DNA of 64,000 bases from Romboutsia hominis (GCF_900002575.1 NZ_LN650648.1:2457565-2521564), one strand, 5' to 3'; positions 12,498 to 23,475 are shown, numbered from the stretch's first letter. Numbers and translations are program-made. The notes: generated by a model not told the origin, from the sequence alone.

Positions 12498-13121
12498 TTA
12501 TCTGCTCATATATGGATTGCTCGTCTTTTCTATTCCTAAAGTAGAACTTGGTCCATGACCTGGATGAATTTTAACGTCATTTTCATATTTTGATAATTTC
12601 TTAAGAGATTTTTCTAACTCTTTATAACTTCCTCCAATAAAATCTGTTCTACCTATACTTCCTGCAAATAAAGTATCTCCAGTAAACATATCATCATTGA
12701 CTCTTATACACATTCCACCTTTTGTATGTCCTGGTGTATGTATAAATGATAGTTTTAAATTACCTAATGTTAATTTCTCTTTATCATTTACATATATGTC
12801 AGCATCTAATTCTTGTGGTCCGCAATGAGGCATCATACAACTTAAATTTTTTCTATTATCATTTAATAGCTCTTTTTCATCAGTATGTGCAACTACCTTA
12901 GCACCTGTCTTTTCTCTTATAGATTTTACTGCACCTATATGATCTCCATGTCCATGAGTTAATAATATATACTCAAGTGTTAAACCATTATTTTTTATAT
13001 AATTTAATATCTTATCTTCTGCTCCACCTGGGTCTACTACTGCACATTTTTTAGTTTCTTCATCTACTAATATATACATATTTTCACCAAAGCTTGGTTC
13101 AAGTATTTTTTCTATTTTCAT
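12498..13121 (-). CDS. metallo-beta-lactamase-fold hydrolase (glyoxalase II-like)
   Basis: 207 residues. The Zn-binding motif THGHGDHIGA (H56, H58, D60, H61), the downstream histidines in HTPGHTKGG and IHPGHGPSS, and the bridging aspartate in TGDTLFAGSIGR are all present. This is the YcbL-like short glyoxalase II group, whose members hydrolyse thioesters; the true substrate is unknown. It lacks the C-terminal substrate domain of classical GloB. It follows dtd by 12 bases and so belongs to the relA-dtd operon, a neighbourhood kept in many Firmicutes. Confidence 0.88.
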   Translation of the reverse strand: MKIEKILEPSFGENMYILVDEETKKCAVVDPGGAEDKILNYIKNNGLTLEYILLTHGHGDHIGAVKSIREKTGAKVVAHTDEKELLNDNRKNLSCMMPHCGPQELDADIYVNDKEKLTLGNLKLSFIHTPGHTKGGMCIRVNDDMFTGDTLFAGSIGRTDFIGGSYKELEKSLKKLSKYENDVKIHPGHGPSSTLGIEKTSNPYMSR

Positions 13122-13133
13122 TTTTAAATCCCC

Positions 13134-13583
13134 CTAGAAAGCTTTATTTGACTCTAATAATATTGTAACTGGTCCATCATTAGTTAAATCTACCATCATA
13201 TGAGCACCAAACTCACCAGTTCCAACTACTATATCATTATTCTTTGCTTTTTGTACAAACTCTTCATAAAGTTTAGTTGCAACATCTGGTCTTGCTGCAT
13301 TTGTAAAGCTTGGTCTTTTTCCTTTTCTACAATCACCATATAAGGTAAATTGTGAAACCACTAAAAGTTCTCCACCTACATCTTTAAGAGATAAGTTCAT
13401 TTTTTCATTTTCATCTTCAAAAATTCTTAGGTTTAGTATTTTATCTATCATGTAATCAACATCTTTTGATGTATCTTCATGAGTCACTCCAAGTAAAACA
13501 AGTAGTCCCTTGTTTATTTGGCCTGTAACACGATCACCTACTGTAACTTTAGATGATGATACTCTTTGTACAACTGCTCTCAT
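13134..13583 (-). CDS. dtd: D-aminoacyl-tRNA deacylase
   Basis: 149 residues, full length. Removes D-amino acids (and misacylated glycine) from tRNAs, protecting translation. The family signatures [17 protein letters not shown] and the Gly-cis-Pro segment GPVTILLES are present. It starts 11 bases after relA and is followed by the MBL gene; the relA-dtd order is widespread in Firmicutes. Confidence 0.96.
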   Translation of the reverse strand: MRAVVQRVSSSKVTVGDRVTGQINKGLLVLLGVTHEDTSKDVDYMIDKILNLRIFEDENEKMNLSLKDVGGELLVVSQFTLYGDCRKGKRPSFTNAARPDVATKLYEEFVQKAKNNDIVVGTGEFGAHMMVDLTNDGPVTILLESNKAF

Positions 13584-13594
13584 AGTCCTTCCTC

Positions 13595-15805
13595 CTAGTT
13601 TATTACTCTATATACATCTTCTATTCCTGGTATAGATTTTATCTTTTTCATTAATAAATTTAGCTCATCTATATTATCAACTTCAATAAGTAGATTAACA
13701 TTTATAATACCTTCTTTTCCTTTTCTGGCATTTATACCATTAAATCCTACTTTTTCAACTGCTACAGCATGAGTTATATCATTAATTATACCTTTTCTAT
13801 CTACACCTTTTATTTGAATTTCTGCTTCAAATCTACTACTTTCCGAGTTACACCATTCAACTTCTAATAATCTATTTTTAAAGAAGTCTCCATTTACATT
13901 TGCATTAGGACAGTCTTTTCTATGAACAGCTACACCTCTACCTTTTGTAACATATCCTACTATTTCATCACCTGGAAGTGGATTACAACATTTTGCAAAT
14001 CTAACTAATATATTATCAAGTCCTTTTACTGTTACTCCTTGAGATGTATTCTTTCTCTTTTTCTTATATTCAGAATCTGTTAAATTATGATTCTTTAAGT
14101 CCTCTACAGCATTTACTTCTTGTTCTTTTTTAGTTTTTTTGACTTCTTTTTCGTATAATTCTCTTACCTTTGGAACAACTTGTGATGCCATTATTCCACC
14201 ATAACCAATAGTAGCTATTAAATCCTCTACAGTTTGTTGATTGAATTTTTTAGCCACTTGACCTAGGTACTTTTCTATACAAGCTTCTTTTGCTGGTATA
14301 TTATATTTTTTAAATTCTTTTTCAAGTATTAAATTTCCACGTTCAATATTTTCTTCTCTTCTTTCCTTTTTAAACCACTGTCTTATTCTACTTTTAGCAT
14401 TTGGTGTTTTTACTATATTAATCCAGTCTCTACTTGGTCCATTTGAATTTGAAGAAGTTAATATTTCTACTATATTTCCGTTTTGTAATTTATAATCAAT
14501 AGGAACTATTCTTCCGTCTATCTTAGCTCCAACGCATTTATTACCTACATTAGTATGCACTCTATAAGCAAAATCTATTGGAGTTGCACCTGCCGGAAGT
14601 TCTATAACGTCCCCCCTTGGAGTGAATACATAAACTTGACTACTAAATACATCATCTTTAAGAGCATCTAAAAACTCTTGAGGATCTTTTAAGTCTTTTT
14701 CCCACTCCATCATTTGTCTTAACCATTGAAGTTTCTCTTCAACATTTTGTCTTGTATCTTGAGTTTTACCTTCTTTATATTTCCAGTGAGCTGCAATCCC
14801 GTATTCAGCTATTTGATGCATTTCTTTTGTTCTTATTTGTATCTCTACAGGTTCTCCATCTGGTCCTATAACAGTGGTATGAAGACTTTGATACATATTA
14901 GGTTTTGGCATTGCTATATAATCTTTAAATCTTCCTGGAATTGGCTTCCATAATGTATGTACCATTCCAAGTACTGCATAACAATCTTTAACATTATCTA
15001 CTATTATTCTGACTGCTGTTAAATCGTAAATTTCTTCAAATCCCTTGTCTTTATTTTTCATCTTACTGTATATACTATAAAAATGCTTAGGTCTTCCATA
15101 TACATTGTATGGTATATTTACAGATTTTAATTTTTCATCTAGTATACTTAAAACTTTTTTTATATACTCTTCCCTTTGGCTTCTTTTTTTAGCTACTTTT
15201 TCAACTAATTCATAGTATCCATCTGGATCTATATATCTAAGTGCTAAATCTTCTAATTCCCATTTTATCTTAGAAATACCTAATCTATTTGCTATTCCCC
15301 CATAGATTTCAAGTGTTTCTTTTGCTTTTGATTTTGCTTTTTCTGGAGGCATAAATTTTAAAGTTCTCATGTTATGAAGTCTATCTGCTAATTTTATAAG
15401 TATAACTCTTATATCCTTAGCCATAGCCATAAACATTTTTCTTAGATTTTCTGCCTGTGTTTCTTCTTTTGATTGATACTTAATTTGTCCAAGTTTAGTT
15501 ACTCCGTCCACTAAATTGGCAATTTCTTGAGAAAACTCTTTTTCTATATCTTCATAAGTATAGTCCGTATCTTCAACAACGTCATGTAATATTCCTGCTG
15601 CTATAGTTTCTATATCAAGTTCCATGTCTGCTAGTATATTGGCAACTGCTAGAGGATGAATGAAATAAGGTTCACCAGACTTTCTAAACTGACCTTCATG
15701 TGCTTTTTTACCAAGATAATAAGCTTTTTTTACTAAATCTATATCAGCATTTGGAGCATAACCTTTTATTTTTTCTATTAATTCTTGTAATTCCTTATCA
15801 TGCAT
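13595..15805 (-). CDS. relA: bifunctional (p)ppGpp synthetase/hydrolase
   Basis: 736 residues, a long Rel/RSH protein. The N-terminal HD hydrolase domain is intact ([14 protein letters not shown] and [12 protein letters not shown]), so ppGpp breakdown is expected. The synthetase domain follows ([14 protein letters not shown], ~245-360), then TGS (~390-455), a Zn-finger/helical region with conserved [12 protein letters not shown], and a C-terminal ACT domain. It makes and degrades the alarmone that signals amino-acid starvation. First gene of relA-dtd-MBL. A 35-bp palindrome lies between it and the upstream apt gene. Confidence 0.96.
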   Translation of the reverse strand: MHDKELQELIEKIKGYAPNADIDLVKKAYYLGKKAHEGQFRKSGEPYFIHPLAVANILADMELDIETIAAGILHDVVEDTDYTYEDIEKEFSQEIANLVDGVTKLGQIKYQSKEETQAENLRKMFMAMAKDIRVILIKLADRLHNMRTLKFMPPEKAKSKAKETLEIYGGIANRLGISKIKWELEDLALRYIDPDGYYELVEKVAKKRSQREEYIKKVLSILDEKLKSVNIPYNVYGRPKHFYSIYSKMKNKDKGFEEIYDLTAVRIIVDNVKDCYAVLGMVHTLWKPIPGRFKDYIAMPKPNMYQSLHTTVIGPDGEPVEIQIRTKEMHQIAEYGIAAHWKYKEGKTQDTRQNVEEKLQWLRQMMEWEKDLKDPQEFLDALKDDVFSSQVYVFTPRGDVIELPAGATPIDFAYRVHTNVGNKCVGAKIDGRIVPIDYKLQNGNIVEILTSSNSNGPSRDWINIVKTPNAKSRIRQWFKKERREENIERGNLILEKEFKKYNIPAKEACIEKYLGQVAKKFNQQTVEDLIATIGYGGIMASQVVPKVRELYEKEVKKTKKEQEVNAVEDLKNHNLTDSEYKKKRKNTSQGVTVKGLDNILVRFAKCCNPLPGDEIVGYVTKGRGVAVHRKDCPNANVNGDFFKNRLLEVEWCNSESSRFEAEIQIKGVDRKGIINDITHAVAVEKVGFNGINARKGKEGIINVNLLIEVDNIDELNLLMKKIKSIPGIEDVYRVIN

Positions 15806-15925
15806 AATACCACCTATTTTACATATGTAATTTTATAAAGCCTCATTCATTTACTCAAAGAAACAAAACCCTATATTAATTTAATACCTTTTTAATCCTA
15901 TTGTGTAAACATTTTAATTCTTTAT

Positions 15926-15960
15926 ACTAAAATAGTTGGTATAATACCAACTATTTTAGT
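15926..15960. repeat. 35-bp near-perfect palindrome between apt and relA
   Basis: ACTAAAATAGTTGGTAT (15926-15942) and its exact reverse complement (15944-15960) flank a single A. It could end apt transcription, since the stem is very stable, but no T-run follows on either strand. It may instead be an operator. It lies 120 bp upstream of the relA start. Confidence 0.75.
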
Positions 15961-15997
15961 AATGCCTTTAAGCACCTTTGTAAAATAATCTAATTTA

Positions 15998-16510
15998 TTA
16001 ATATTTTATTAGAGAATTTACATCGTATTTAGATAGCTTTTCTCTTCCATTTAAGGACTCTAATTCTATTAAGAATTGCATAGATACAACTTCTCCACCT
16101 AATTTTTCTATTAGAGCCGCTGCAGCTTCCATAGTTCCTCCAGTAGCTAGTAAGTCATCAACTATTGCTACTCTTTGTCCTGGCTTTATAGCATCTTTAT
16201 GTATTTGTAAAGTGTCACTACCATATTCTAATCCGTACTGATAGCTTTCTGTTTCATATGGTAATTTTCCTGGTTTTCTAACTGGGACAAACCCAACTCC
16301 CATTCCATAAGCAACTGGAGTTCCTGTTAAGAATCCTCTCGCTTCAGGTCCTACTACTATGTCTATGTTTTTATCTTTTAAATTTTTTATAAATTCGTCT
16401 ATAGCATATTTAAAAGCTTCTCCGTCTTGCATTAATGTAGTTATATCCTTAAAACTTACTCCTTCTTTTGGGAAGTCTTTGATTTCTCTTATCTTTTGTT
16501 TTAAATCCAT
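15998..16510 (-). CDS. apt: adenine phosphoribosyltransferase
   Basis: 170 residues, typical length. Converts adenine and PRPP to AMP (purine salvage). The PRPP-binding motif [13 protein letters not shown] and the N-terminal [13 protein letters not shown] segment are clear, as is VVGPEARGF. It follows recJ by 14 bases; the recJ-apt-relA order is a standard Firmicutes arrangement. Start ATG with SD AGGAGG. Confidence 0.97.
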   Translation of the reverse strand: MDLKQKIREIKDFPKEGVSFKDITTLMQDGEAFKYAIDEFIKNLKDKNIDIVVGPEARGFLTGTPVAYGMGVGFVPVRKPGKLPYETESYQYGLEYGSDTLQIHKDAIKPGQRVAIVDDLLATGGTMEAAAALIEKLGGEVVSMQFLIELESLNGREKLSKYDVNSLIKY

Positions 16511-16524
16511 TACAATTGCTCCTC

Positions 16525-19032
16525 CTAATAACTTTCTCTGTATTTCTCGTTAAGAGTTTTTAAGTTTTTAAGTATTTTACTTTCATCTAAGTTTAATTTT
16601 TTGTCTGGTTTTGGTAATAACTTTATATGTATAGATTTTGTATTTAGTAAGTTATCATATACAAACTCAAAATCTAATAGTAACAATTCTTTAAACACTT
16701 TTAATATTGTAAATACTTTTAAAGGTATCATGTTAAATACCTTCTTTATATCCTTAAAATCAACATTTATTTCTTTATTTGAAAGCATAAATTTATATAC
16801 GTATATAAATTCTTCTCTTTCTGGAATTAAATTATTTACAATATTGTTTAGATATAGTAAATCCGTTTGACTATAATATTTGATAATTATAGCCTCATTA
16901 TTCGCTTTTTCGTATAAATGAGAATAGTCCCCCATATTATACAAATAATCATAAAGAATAATATTATTATATCTTTTTATATTAATTTTTTCAATATTTG
17001 GAGAGAATATAAGCTGAAGTTTAACACTATTTGACATAATTTCGTTGTAGTTTATGTCAAATCCATCTATTATACCTTCATCTACTAATGACATATCTGA
17101 TATAGCTCTATAAAACCCATTTATAGTATTTGCTATAACTAATGTATCTTTAGTTATGTAATCAAATATATTAATATCTTTATTTCCACTTATCATTTCT
17201 TCTATATTATCAAATCCAAATTTTTCATATAATGAATTTTTATCAACTTCTTTTATATCGTATAAGCAATTTTCACTAGGTATAGTCTTTGAAAATAGTT
17301 CAATAATATCTTCATTTGTACTACTATTTTTAGGATAAGACATTCTTATATCTTTTAATAAAAGCTGAATACTTCTTCTTCCCATAAAATTATTTTCATC
17401 TAATTGAAAAAGTACATCTACCTTATCTCCTGGCATATATCTTTCTTTAAGGTATGCCATATTAAATCCTATACATTCATAAGACTTTTCTTTTTCTATA
17501 GTAAACTTTATATGTTGTTTATTTTTACCCATAGTTATTATACTTTTAAGTATTGCATCTCTTACTATGAATCTAGGGTTAGGGTTATTTAATCCATATG
17601 GCTCTAGCTTATGAAGTTCTTCTACTAATTCTAAACTTATAGATTCTTCTTTTAATTCAAGTTCTGCTTTTACATTTTCGATTAAGTCTTCTTCAGTAAG
17701 TTCATAATCTGCAAACTTATTAACTTCATTAGAAAGCTTGTCTATGTTTTCTTTATCTAAAGATAAACCTGCTGCTTGTTCATGCCCACCAAACTTATTT
17801 AATAAATCTTTACATCTTACAAGTGCATCAAATATACTAAACCCTTTTATAGATCTAGCTGAACCTTTAGCTTCACCATCTTCTATAGTTAATAGTATTG
17901 TTGGCTTGTAATATTTTTCTGTAAGCTTTGATGCAACTATACCAATAACTCCATGTTGCCACCCTTCATTAGCTATAACTAAAACTTTATCAGTCTTGTA
18001 CTTTTCATTAGCCTCTATTATAGCCTCTGCTTCTTGATACATTTTTCCTTCTATTAACTGTCTTTCGTTATTTTTCTCTTCTAATAACATAGCTATTTCT
18101 TTAGCTTTTTCTGTATCTTTTGTAGTAAATAATTCAACACCTAACATTGAGTATCCAAGTCTACCTGATGCATTTATTCTAGGTCCTATAGAAAATCCTA
18201 TATGAGATGAACCTATTTTTTCTGTTTCAACTCCACAAACCTTTATAAGCTCCCTTAAGCCTATATTATTGCCCTTAGACATAAGAGTTAAACCATTTTT
18301 TACTATTATTCTATTTTCGTCTACTAGCGGTACTATATCACATATAGTAGCTAGGGTTGTTATTTCTAAATATTTATATAAACTATTTTTAAATTCTTCT
18401 TTAGGAGTAAGTGCTTGTATTAATTTAAAGGCAACACCGCATCCACAAAGCATATCAAAAGGATAATTACAATCTTCTTGTTTTGGATTTATAACAGCTA
18501 GAGCATTAGGTATTTCACTTTGACACTCATGATGGTCTGTTATTATAACATCTATACCTAATTCATTTGCTATTTTTACTTCCTCTACAGATGTAATACC
18601 ACAGTCTACACTTATCATTAGGTTACATCCTTGATTATGTATGTGTCTTATAGCTTCTTCATTTATGCCATATCCTTCTTCTAATCTATTTGGTATGTAA
18701 TAATTAACTGGATAGTTAATAGAGTCAAAATATAAACATAATATTGAGGTAGAAGATACTCCATCTACATCATAATCTCCATATATCCATATGCTCTCTT
18801 TATTGTCTATAGCTTTTTTTATTCTATCTACGGCTTTATCCATGTCCTTCATTAAAAATGGGTCTCTTAAATATTCTAATGATGGATTCATAAATATTTC
18901 TGCATCTTTTTCGTTATTTATTTCCCTATTTTTTAAAATTTGACTAATTTCCGGGGAAATTTTTAATTTTTTACTTAATTCGCTTTCACATACATCTCCC
19001 GTATGTTTAAGTGTCCATTTTTTATTGAACAT
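16525..19032 (-). CDS. recJ: single-stranded-DNA-specific exonuclease RecJ
   Basis: 835 residues. 5'-3' ssDNA exonuclease in recombination and repair. DHH motifs are intact: [10 protein letters not shown] (motif I), SVDCG, ITDHHE (motif III) and the DHHA1 signature [11 protein letters not shown]. An OB-fold follows near 450-560. The last ~270 residues form a C-terminal extension rich in Asn, Ile and Tyr, as in other clostridial RecJ proteins of about 800 residues. Its codon use is not obviously foreign. It sits between the UbiB-like kinase gene and apt, with 13- and 14-base gaps, so the three are one operon. Confidence 0.96.
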   Translation of the reverse strand: MFNKKWTLKHTGDVCESELSKKLKISPEISQILKNREINNEKDAEIFMNPSLEYLRDPFLMKDMDKAVDRIKKAIDNKESIWIYGDYDVDGVSSTSILCLYFDSINYPVNYYIPNRLEEGYGINEEAIRHIHNQGCNLMISVDCGITSVEEVKIANELGIDVIITDHHECQSEIPNALAVINPKQEDCNYPFDMLCGCGVAFKLIQALTPKEEFKNSLYKYLEITTLATICDIVPLVDENRIIVKNGLTLMSKGNNIGLRELIKVCGVETEKIGSSHIGFSIGPRINASGRLGYSMLGVELFTTKDTEKAKEIAMLLEEKNNERQLIEGKMYQEAEAIIEANEKYKTDKVLVIANEGWQHGVIGIVASKLTEKYYKPTILLTIEDGEAKGSARSIKGFSIFDALVRCKDLLNKFGGHEQAAGLSLDKENIDKLSNEVNKFADYELTEEDLIENVKAELELKEESISLELVEELHKLEPYGLNNPNPRFIVRDAILKSIITMGKNKQHIKFTIEKEKSYECIGFNMAYLKERYMPGDKVDVLFQLDENNFMGRRSIQLLLKDIRMSYPKNSSTNEDIIELFSKTIPSENCLYDIKEVDKNSLYEKFGFDNIEEMISGNKDINIFDYITKDTLVIANTINGFYRAISDMSLVDEGIIDGFDINYNEIMSNSVKLQLIFSPNIEKINIKRYNNIILYDYLYNMGDYSHLYEKANNEAIIIKYYSQTDLLYLNNIVNNLIPEREEFIYVYKFMLSNKEINVDFKDIKKVFNMIPLKVFTILKVFKELLLLDFEFVYDNLLNTKSIHIKLLPKPDKKLNLDESKILKNLKTLNEKYRESY

Positions 19033-19045
19033 AACTTATCCCCCT

Positions 19046-20710
19046 CTATTTCTTTTTATATTGAATTCTTATAATTTTGACTACTATTAATATACCTATT
19101 ATAAATGATATAAAGAAACCGCTTAATGCAGTAAACCTTATCCATATATTATTAGTTATATTAGGTGATGAAATTATAAGTGAGGAACCGACTATTATAG
19201 CAGCTAATACTAAACTTAAAGACACTTGTGTAGTTAGATCCCTCATTATTTCCTCTAGTGAAGCAAACTTTATGTCTTCTAATTGAATTTTTATATTGTT
19301 TTTTTCTATATTTCTAAGTATACCTCTCATTTGCTTAGGTATAGTTTTCATATCTGATATTATCTCTTCTGTCATATGTTTTGACTTTAAGAAAGCATTT
19401 TGAGGATTAAATTTATTTATATAATAATGCTTCATAAATTCTTTACCTATAGATGACACGGAGAAGTTTGGATTTAAATCTCTTCCAGTTCCTTCTAGGG
19501 TTATTACTGCTTTTGCAAGTGTAGAAAGCTGTGATGGTATTGATACTTTATATCTTCTAAAGAATCTAAATACTTCATTCATAATATCCGATATATTTAT
19601 TTTTTCTATTGGAACATCATAATAATAATGAATTAAATATAATAAATCTTGTCTTAGCCCAATTATATCCACTTCATTATTTATAACATCCATCTCTGTT
19701 AATATATATATTACCCTATCTACATTCTTCTCTACCAGAGCTACTGCAATTTCATTTAAAGCATTTAGTGTATTTCTATCTACTATTCCTACCATCCCAA
19801 AATCAATGTAAGATATAGTGTTTTGACTAACCACAAAAATATTGCCTGGGTGTGGGTCAGCATGAAAAAAGCCATACTCAAATACTTGCTTAAATAAAGA
19901 CTTAATCCCTATATCACTTATTATCTTTGTGTCCCAATTAAGTTCCTTTATTTTCTCTGCATCATTTAGTTTTATACCTATAATTTTTTCCATTACTAAT
20001 ACTTTTTTTGTAGTAAATTCTCCATAGATTTTAGGTATATAAACTTCTCTACTATTTTCAAACATTTTCCTAAACTTCATAGCATTTATAGCTTCAAAGT
20101 TGTAATCTAGCTCTCTCATTAATTGAGTTTGAAACTCTTCAATTATCTGTATAACGTCTATAGAGCTATGTTTATTTGAATCTTTAAATGCTAAAACCAT
20201 TCCCTTTAGTATTTCTAAATCTGATTTTATCCTACTTTCAATATTAGGTCTTTGTATCTTTATTATTACATCTTCTCCATTTTGAAGCTTGGCTTCATAT
20301 ACTTGTCCAATAGATGCCGCCCCTATTGGATTAGGATTAAATTCATTAAATACTTTTTCTATATCTAGACCTATTTCTTCTTTAAATATCTCTTTAGCAA
20401 TATCCGTATCAAAAGGTTCTACACTATCTCTAAGCAAAGATAATTCATCTATTATATCTTGGTCTAACAAATCTTTTCTAGTACTTAAGATTTGTCCTAA
20501 CTTAACATAAGTAGGTCCTAACTCTTCAAAAGCTCGTCTTATCTTTTCCCCCGTAGACATTTGTTTTATTTCTTCAGATGGATTGGTTATAGGTATTTTA
20601 TATGCTACACCTTCAATATTTAATTTTTCTACTATATAAGAAAACCCATATTTAATTAATATGCGTATAATTTCTTTGTATCTTTTTATATTTCTGTAAC
20701 TTATTCTCAC
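19046..20710 (-). CDS. ABC1/AarF (UbiB) family atypical kinase
   Basis: About 554 residues. Kinase-like domain with the UbiB-specific A-rich loop AAASIGQVYEAKL (AASIGQV), the catalytic lysine context VIIKIQRP, and HADPHPGNIF plus SYIDFGMVG as catalytic and Mg-binding loops. Two C-terminal hydrophobic helices anchor it to the membrane. UbiB relatives support isoprenoid quinone or lipid metabolism; in a quinone-poor anaerobe the role is unknown. I prefer the GTG at 20710, 9 bases after a GGAG, over the ATG at 20725, which has no SD. It follows a terminator, so its own promoter or readthrough is needed. Confidence 0.86.
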   Translation of the reverse strand: MRISYRNIKRYKEIIRILIKYGFSYIVEKLNIEGVAYKIPITNPSEEIKQMSTGEKIRRAFEELGPTYVKLGQILSTRKDLLDQDIIDELSLLRDSVEPFDTDIAKEIFKEEIGLDIEKVFNEFNPNPIGAASIGQVYEAKLQNGEDVIIKIQRPNIESRIKSDLEILKGMVLAFKDSNKHSSIDVIQIIEEFQTQLMRELDYNFEAINAMKFRKMFENSREVYIPKIYGEFTTKKVLVMEKIIGIKLNDAEKIKELNWDTKIISDIGIKSLFKQVFEYGFFHADPHPGNIFVVSQNTISYIDFGMVGIVDRNTLNALNEIAVALVEKNVDRVIYILTEMDVINNEVDIIGLRQDLLYLIHYYYDVPIEKINISDIMNEVFRFFRRYKVSIPSQLSTLAKAVITLEGTGRDLNPNFSVSSIGKEFMKHYYINKFNPQNAFLKSKHMTEEIISDMKTIPKQMRGILRNIEKNNIKIQLEDIKFASLEEIMRDLTTQVSLSLVLAAIIVGSSLIISSPNITNNIWIRFTALSGFFISFIIGILIVVKIIRIQYKKK

Positions 20711-20749
20711 TCTTATCAGCTCCATCTTTTATTGACTTAAGTAAACAAT

Positions 20750-20777
20750 AAAAGGGCAATATTAAAATTGCCCTTTT
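20750..20777 (-). terminator. terminator after the carbonic anhydrase-like gene
   Basis: AAAAGGGCAAT and ATTGCCCTTTT pair perfectly around a 6-base loop. On the minus strand the stem is followed by ATTGTTT. It lies between the gamma carbonic anhydrase-like gene and the UbiB-like kinase gene. Confidence 0.8.
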
Positions 20778-20784
20778 AGTTTTC

Positions 20785-21285
20785 TTATTTATGATTATTT
20801 GCAGTTTCTACATATTTTAATGCTGATTTTTTAAGATTTTCTTTTTCTTCATGTGTTAGTTCTCTTATTACTTTTGCAGGTGAACCCATAGCAAGTACTC
20901 CTGATGGTATTTCTTTACCTGGAGGTACTAAGCTTCCAGCAGCAAGTAGTGTACTTTCTCCGACTTTAGCACCATCTAACACTATTGCCCCCATACCTAT
21001 TAATGTATTATCTCCTATTTTACATCCATGTATAAGAGCTTTGTGTCCTATAGTTACATTGTTTCCTATTATAGTCGGTGCATCATGACAAATATGAACT
21101 ACACATCCATCTTGAATATTTGTATTTTCTCCTATAGTTATGCTACTTTCATCTGCTCTTATAACTACGTTATACCATATGTTAGCATTTTTTCCTATAG
21201 TTACATTACCTATTATATCTGCACTATCTGCTACAAACACATTTTCATGAATATTAGGTTCTATTCCTTTGTACCCTTTTATCAT
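20785..21285 (-). CDS. gamma-carbonic anhydrase family protein (left-handed beta-helix)
   Basis: 166 residues built of hexapeptide repeats ([LIV]-G-x4) that fold as a left-handed beta helix trimer. The three Zn ligands expected for gamma carbonic anhydrases are present in VVHICHD and IGHKALIHGC, so CO2 hydration is possible, although many YrdA-type members show no activity. Starts one base after the scfB stop, so the two are transcribed together. The functional link with SCIFF maturation is unknown. Confidence 0.88.
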   Translation of the reverse strand: MIKGYKGIEPNIHENVFVADSADIIGNVTIGKNANIWYNVVIRADESSITIGENTNIQDGCVVHICHDAPTIIGNNVTIGHKALIHGCKIGDNTLIGMGAIVLDGAKVGESTLLAAGSLVPPGKEIPSGVLAMGSPAKVIRELTHEEKENLKKSALKYVETANNHK

Positions 21286-21286
21286 C

Positions 21287-22660
21287 TTATTCTCCTTCTA
21301 ACATTAATTTTGCTTGTATCATTATTGAACATTCTGTACGTTTCTTTTGCATTTCGCATCCTAATTCATATGGCTTCATTATGTCATTGTTAAAGTTTAT
21401 TGCATTTGCATGACATCCACCTGAACAGTAGAATTTATTCCAACATTTTTTACAATCTTCTTTGCTGTATACGTGAGCATCTCTAAAGCTCTTTACAACT
21501 TCTTTAGGGAATACTATTTCTTCTTCCATTATGTTAGATAGTTTGTAGTCTTCATTTCCAACGAATTGGTGACATGGATACATATCTCCATTTGGAGTTA
21601 TAGCAAGATATTCATTTCCTGCTCCACATCCTGTTACTCTCTTTATTACACATGGACCTTGATTTAGGTCTATTATAAAGTGGAAGAATTTAAAATCTTT
21701 ACCTGATTTTAACATATCAGCATATTTTACTGCTAAGTTTTCATATTCTTCAAATACTCTTGGTAAATCTTCCTCTTTAAGAGCATATGGATTTTCATCT
21801 GCATCTACAACAGGCTCTATAGATGTAAGAGCAAATCCTTCGTTAGCAAAATGCATAACGTCTTTAGAGAAGTCTAAGTTTTCTCTTGTGAAAGTACCCC
21901 TTATGTAGTAGTACTTATCTTTATCTCTACCTTCTACAAGTTTTTTAAACTTTGGTAATATTATGTCATGACTTCCTTTATCATTTAAAGTTGGTCTCAT
22001 ATTATCATTTACTTCTTTTCTACCATCTAAACTTAAAACTGCATTGTGCATATTCTTGTTTATATATTCTATCTTTTCATCATCTAGTAATATACCGTTA
22101 GTAGTTATAGTGAATCTTATATTTTTATTGTGTTCTTTTTCTACACTTCTTCCGTACTCAACTAATTGCTTAACTACATCAAAGTTCATTAATGGCTCTC
22201 CACCAAAGAAATCTATCTCTAAGTTTCTTCTGTTTCCAGAGTTAGCTATAAGGTAATCTATTGCTTTTTTACCAACTTCAAAACTCATCATTTCCTTAGC
22301 TCCACCAAAGTCACCTTGTGCTGCAAAGCAGTATTTACATTTTAAGTTACAATCATGTGCAACATGTAAGCATAATGCCTTAACAACTTTCTTTCTATCA
22401 ACAAATGCTGGGTGTAATTCATAGCTATCTTCTGTATATAAAAGACCTTCTGATTCTAAAGTAGCTATTTCTTCATATGCTTCTTCTAATTGCTCTTTAG
22501 TGAATTCTTCACCTAGAATCTTAAATAATTCTTCCTTTGTATTTTCTTTGTAATGATCTAATAATCTATACGCTACATCATCAACAACATGAACAGCTCC
22601 ACCATTTACATCTAAAACTATATTATATCCGTTCATTGAAAACTTATGTATCATACTCAT
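21287..22660 (-). CDS. scfB: SCIFF peptide maturase (radical SAM/SPASM)
   Basis: 457 residues. It forms thioether crosslinks in the SCIFF precursor (ranthipeptide-type) using SAM-derived radicals. The N-terminal part (1-95) resembles a RiPP precursor-recognition domain, the radical SAM motif CNLKCKYC follows at ~100, and a SPASM domain with auxiliary-cluster cysteines occupies the C-terminus (TGCGAGNEYL, MYPCHQF, CKKCWNKFYCSGGC). The ATG at 22660 is preferred to an in-frame TTG 15 bases upstream because the SD GGGAGGA lies between them. The precursor gene is upstream at 22905-23048, separated by a terminator. Confidence 0.94.
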   Translation of the reverse strand: MSMIHKFSMNGYNIVLDVNGGAVHVVDDVAYRLLDHYKENTKEELFKILGEEFTKEQLEEAYEEIATLESEGLLYTEDSYELHPAFVDRKKVVKALCLHVAHDCNLKCKYCFAAQGDFGGAKEMMSFEVGKKAIDYLIANSGNRRNLEIDFFGGEPLMNFDVVKQLVEYGRSVEKEHNKNIRFTITTNGILLDDEKIEYINKNMHNAVLSLDGRKEVNDNMRPTLNDKGSHDIILPKFKKLVEGRDKDKYYYIRGTFTRENLDFSKDVMHFANEGFALTSIEPVVDADENPYALKEEDLPRVFEEYENLAVKYADMLKSGKDFKFFHFIIDLNQGPCVIKRVTGCGAGNEYLAITPNGDMYPCHQFVGNEDYKLSNIMEEEIVFPKEVVKSFRDAHVYSKEDCKKCWNKFYCSGGCHANAINFNNDIMKPYELGCEMQKKRTECSIMIQAKLMLEGE

Positions 22661-22853
22661 TTTGCGTCCTCCCAAGTTTTATTATTTATTCATCTATATC
22701 AACAATTTTCCTCATTGTATTTAAACTCTATCCTTCATTATATAACTTAAATAAAATATAGGCAATACTTCAAAAAATTAGCTTAATTTATATCTAAAAT
22801 AATATTTATGTATATAATCTATGCTAAATCACACTCATTAATTAAAATTAAAA

Positions 22854-22880
22854 TAAGACGTCATAAGTTATGACGCCTTA
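22854..22880 (-). terminator. terminator between scfA and scfB
   Basis: TAAGACGTCATAA pairs with TTATGACGCCTTA with one G-U. On the minus strand the hairpin is followed by TTTTAATTTTAATT. It sits 25 bases past the scfA stop, so transcript reaching scfB is likely reduced relative to scfA. The 244-base scfA-scfB gap holds nothing else that I can name. Confidence 0.8.
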
Positions 22881-22904
22881 CTTTTTATGTTTATCCTAAA
22901 CTTA

Positions 22905-23048
22905 TTATCTTTCGCACTCTTGGTTTGCTACTGTACAAGAAGTTTTGCAAGCAGATTGACAAGAAGTTTGACATTCTCCACATCCACCTTTAGCAGCACT
23001 TTGCTTTAATGTAGCTTGAGATAAAGTTTTAACATGTTTCTTTTCCAT
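22905..23048 (-). CDS. scfA: SCIFF ribosomal peptide precursor
   Basis: 47-residue peptide. The leader (1-20, MEKKHVKTLSQATLKQSAAK) is followed by a core with six cysteines at 23, 26, 30, 34, 38 and 45, the 'six cysteines in forty-five residues' pattern that defines the family. Alternating Cys and Ser/Thr residues fit the Cys-to-Thr thioether crosslinks made by ScfB. SD TAGGAGGT is 7 bases before the ATG. SCIFF is almost universal in Clostridia; its product and function are not established. Neighbours TIGR04086, yajC and tgt are the conserved SCIFF context. Confidence 0.95.
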   Translation of the reverse strand: MEKKHVKTLSQATLKQSAAKGGCGECQTSCQSACKTSCTVANQECER

Positions 23049-23112
23049 TTTAAGTACCTCCTAGTTAAATTTCCCTATTGATTATATCACAAAATGTATT
23101 TATGTAAAACTT

Positions 23113-23475
23113 CTATTTGAAGTTTACACCCAAAACCCCTCCAATACCACCAGATAAGGATACTAAAAGTGCCTTATAAAGCATACCCATATCAAACATA
23201 AATTGATCTTTAGCTAAACAAACTAACAATATAAGAAACACTATATAAACTAAACCTACCAATAATCCATATATAAGACCCTTTTCTTTTATATGTTTAG
23301 TAGCATAAAAGCCCCCAAACGCTGAAGATGCTGTAGTTATAACTGAAGATGCCATAGCTATACTGCTTCCTGACATATCTGTAAATGTAAGTATTAAATT
23401 ATATATAAGTAAAGTAGCTAATGTTAATATGTACGCATATCCAAGACCTTTTAAGATATGATTTGTTTTTTCCAT
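23113..23475 (-). CDS. TIGR04086 family membrane protein
   Basis: 120 residues with four predicted membrane helices (about 8-30, 35-55, 67-88, 95-118) and short loops. TIGR04086 proteins have no known function, but are regularly found beside yajC and the SCIFF genes in Clostridia, as here. It lies 66 bases after yajC and 64 before scfA. Possible roles in handling the modified peptide or in the Sec neighbourhood are guesses. Confidence 0.85.
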   Translation of the reverse strand: MEKTNHILKGLGYAYILTLATLLIYNLILTFTDMSGSSIAMASSVITTASSAFGGFYATKHIKEKGLIYGLLVGLVYIVFLILLVCLAKDQFMFDMGMLYKALLVSLSGGIGGVLGVNFK

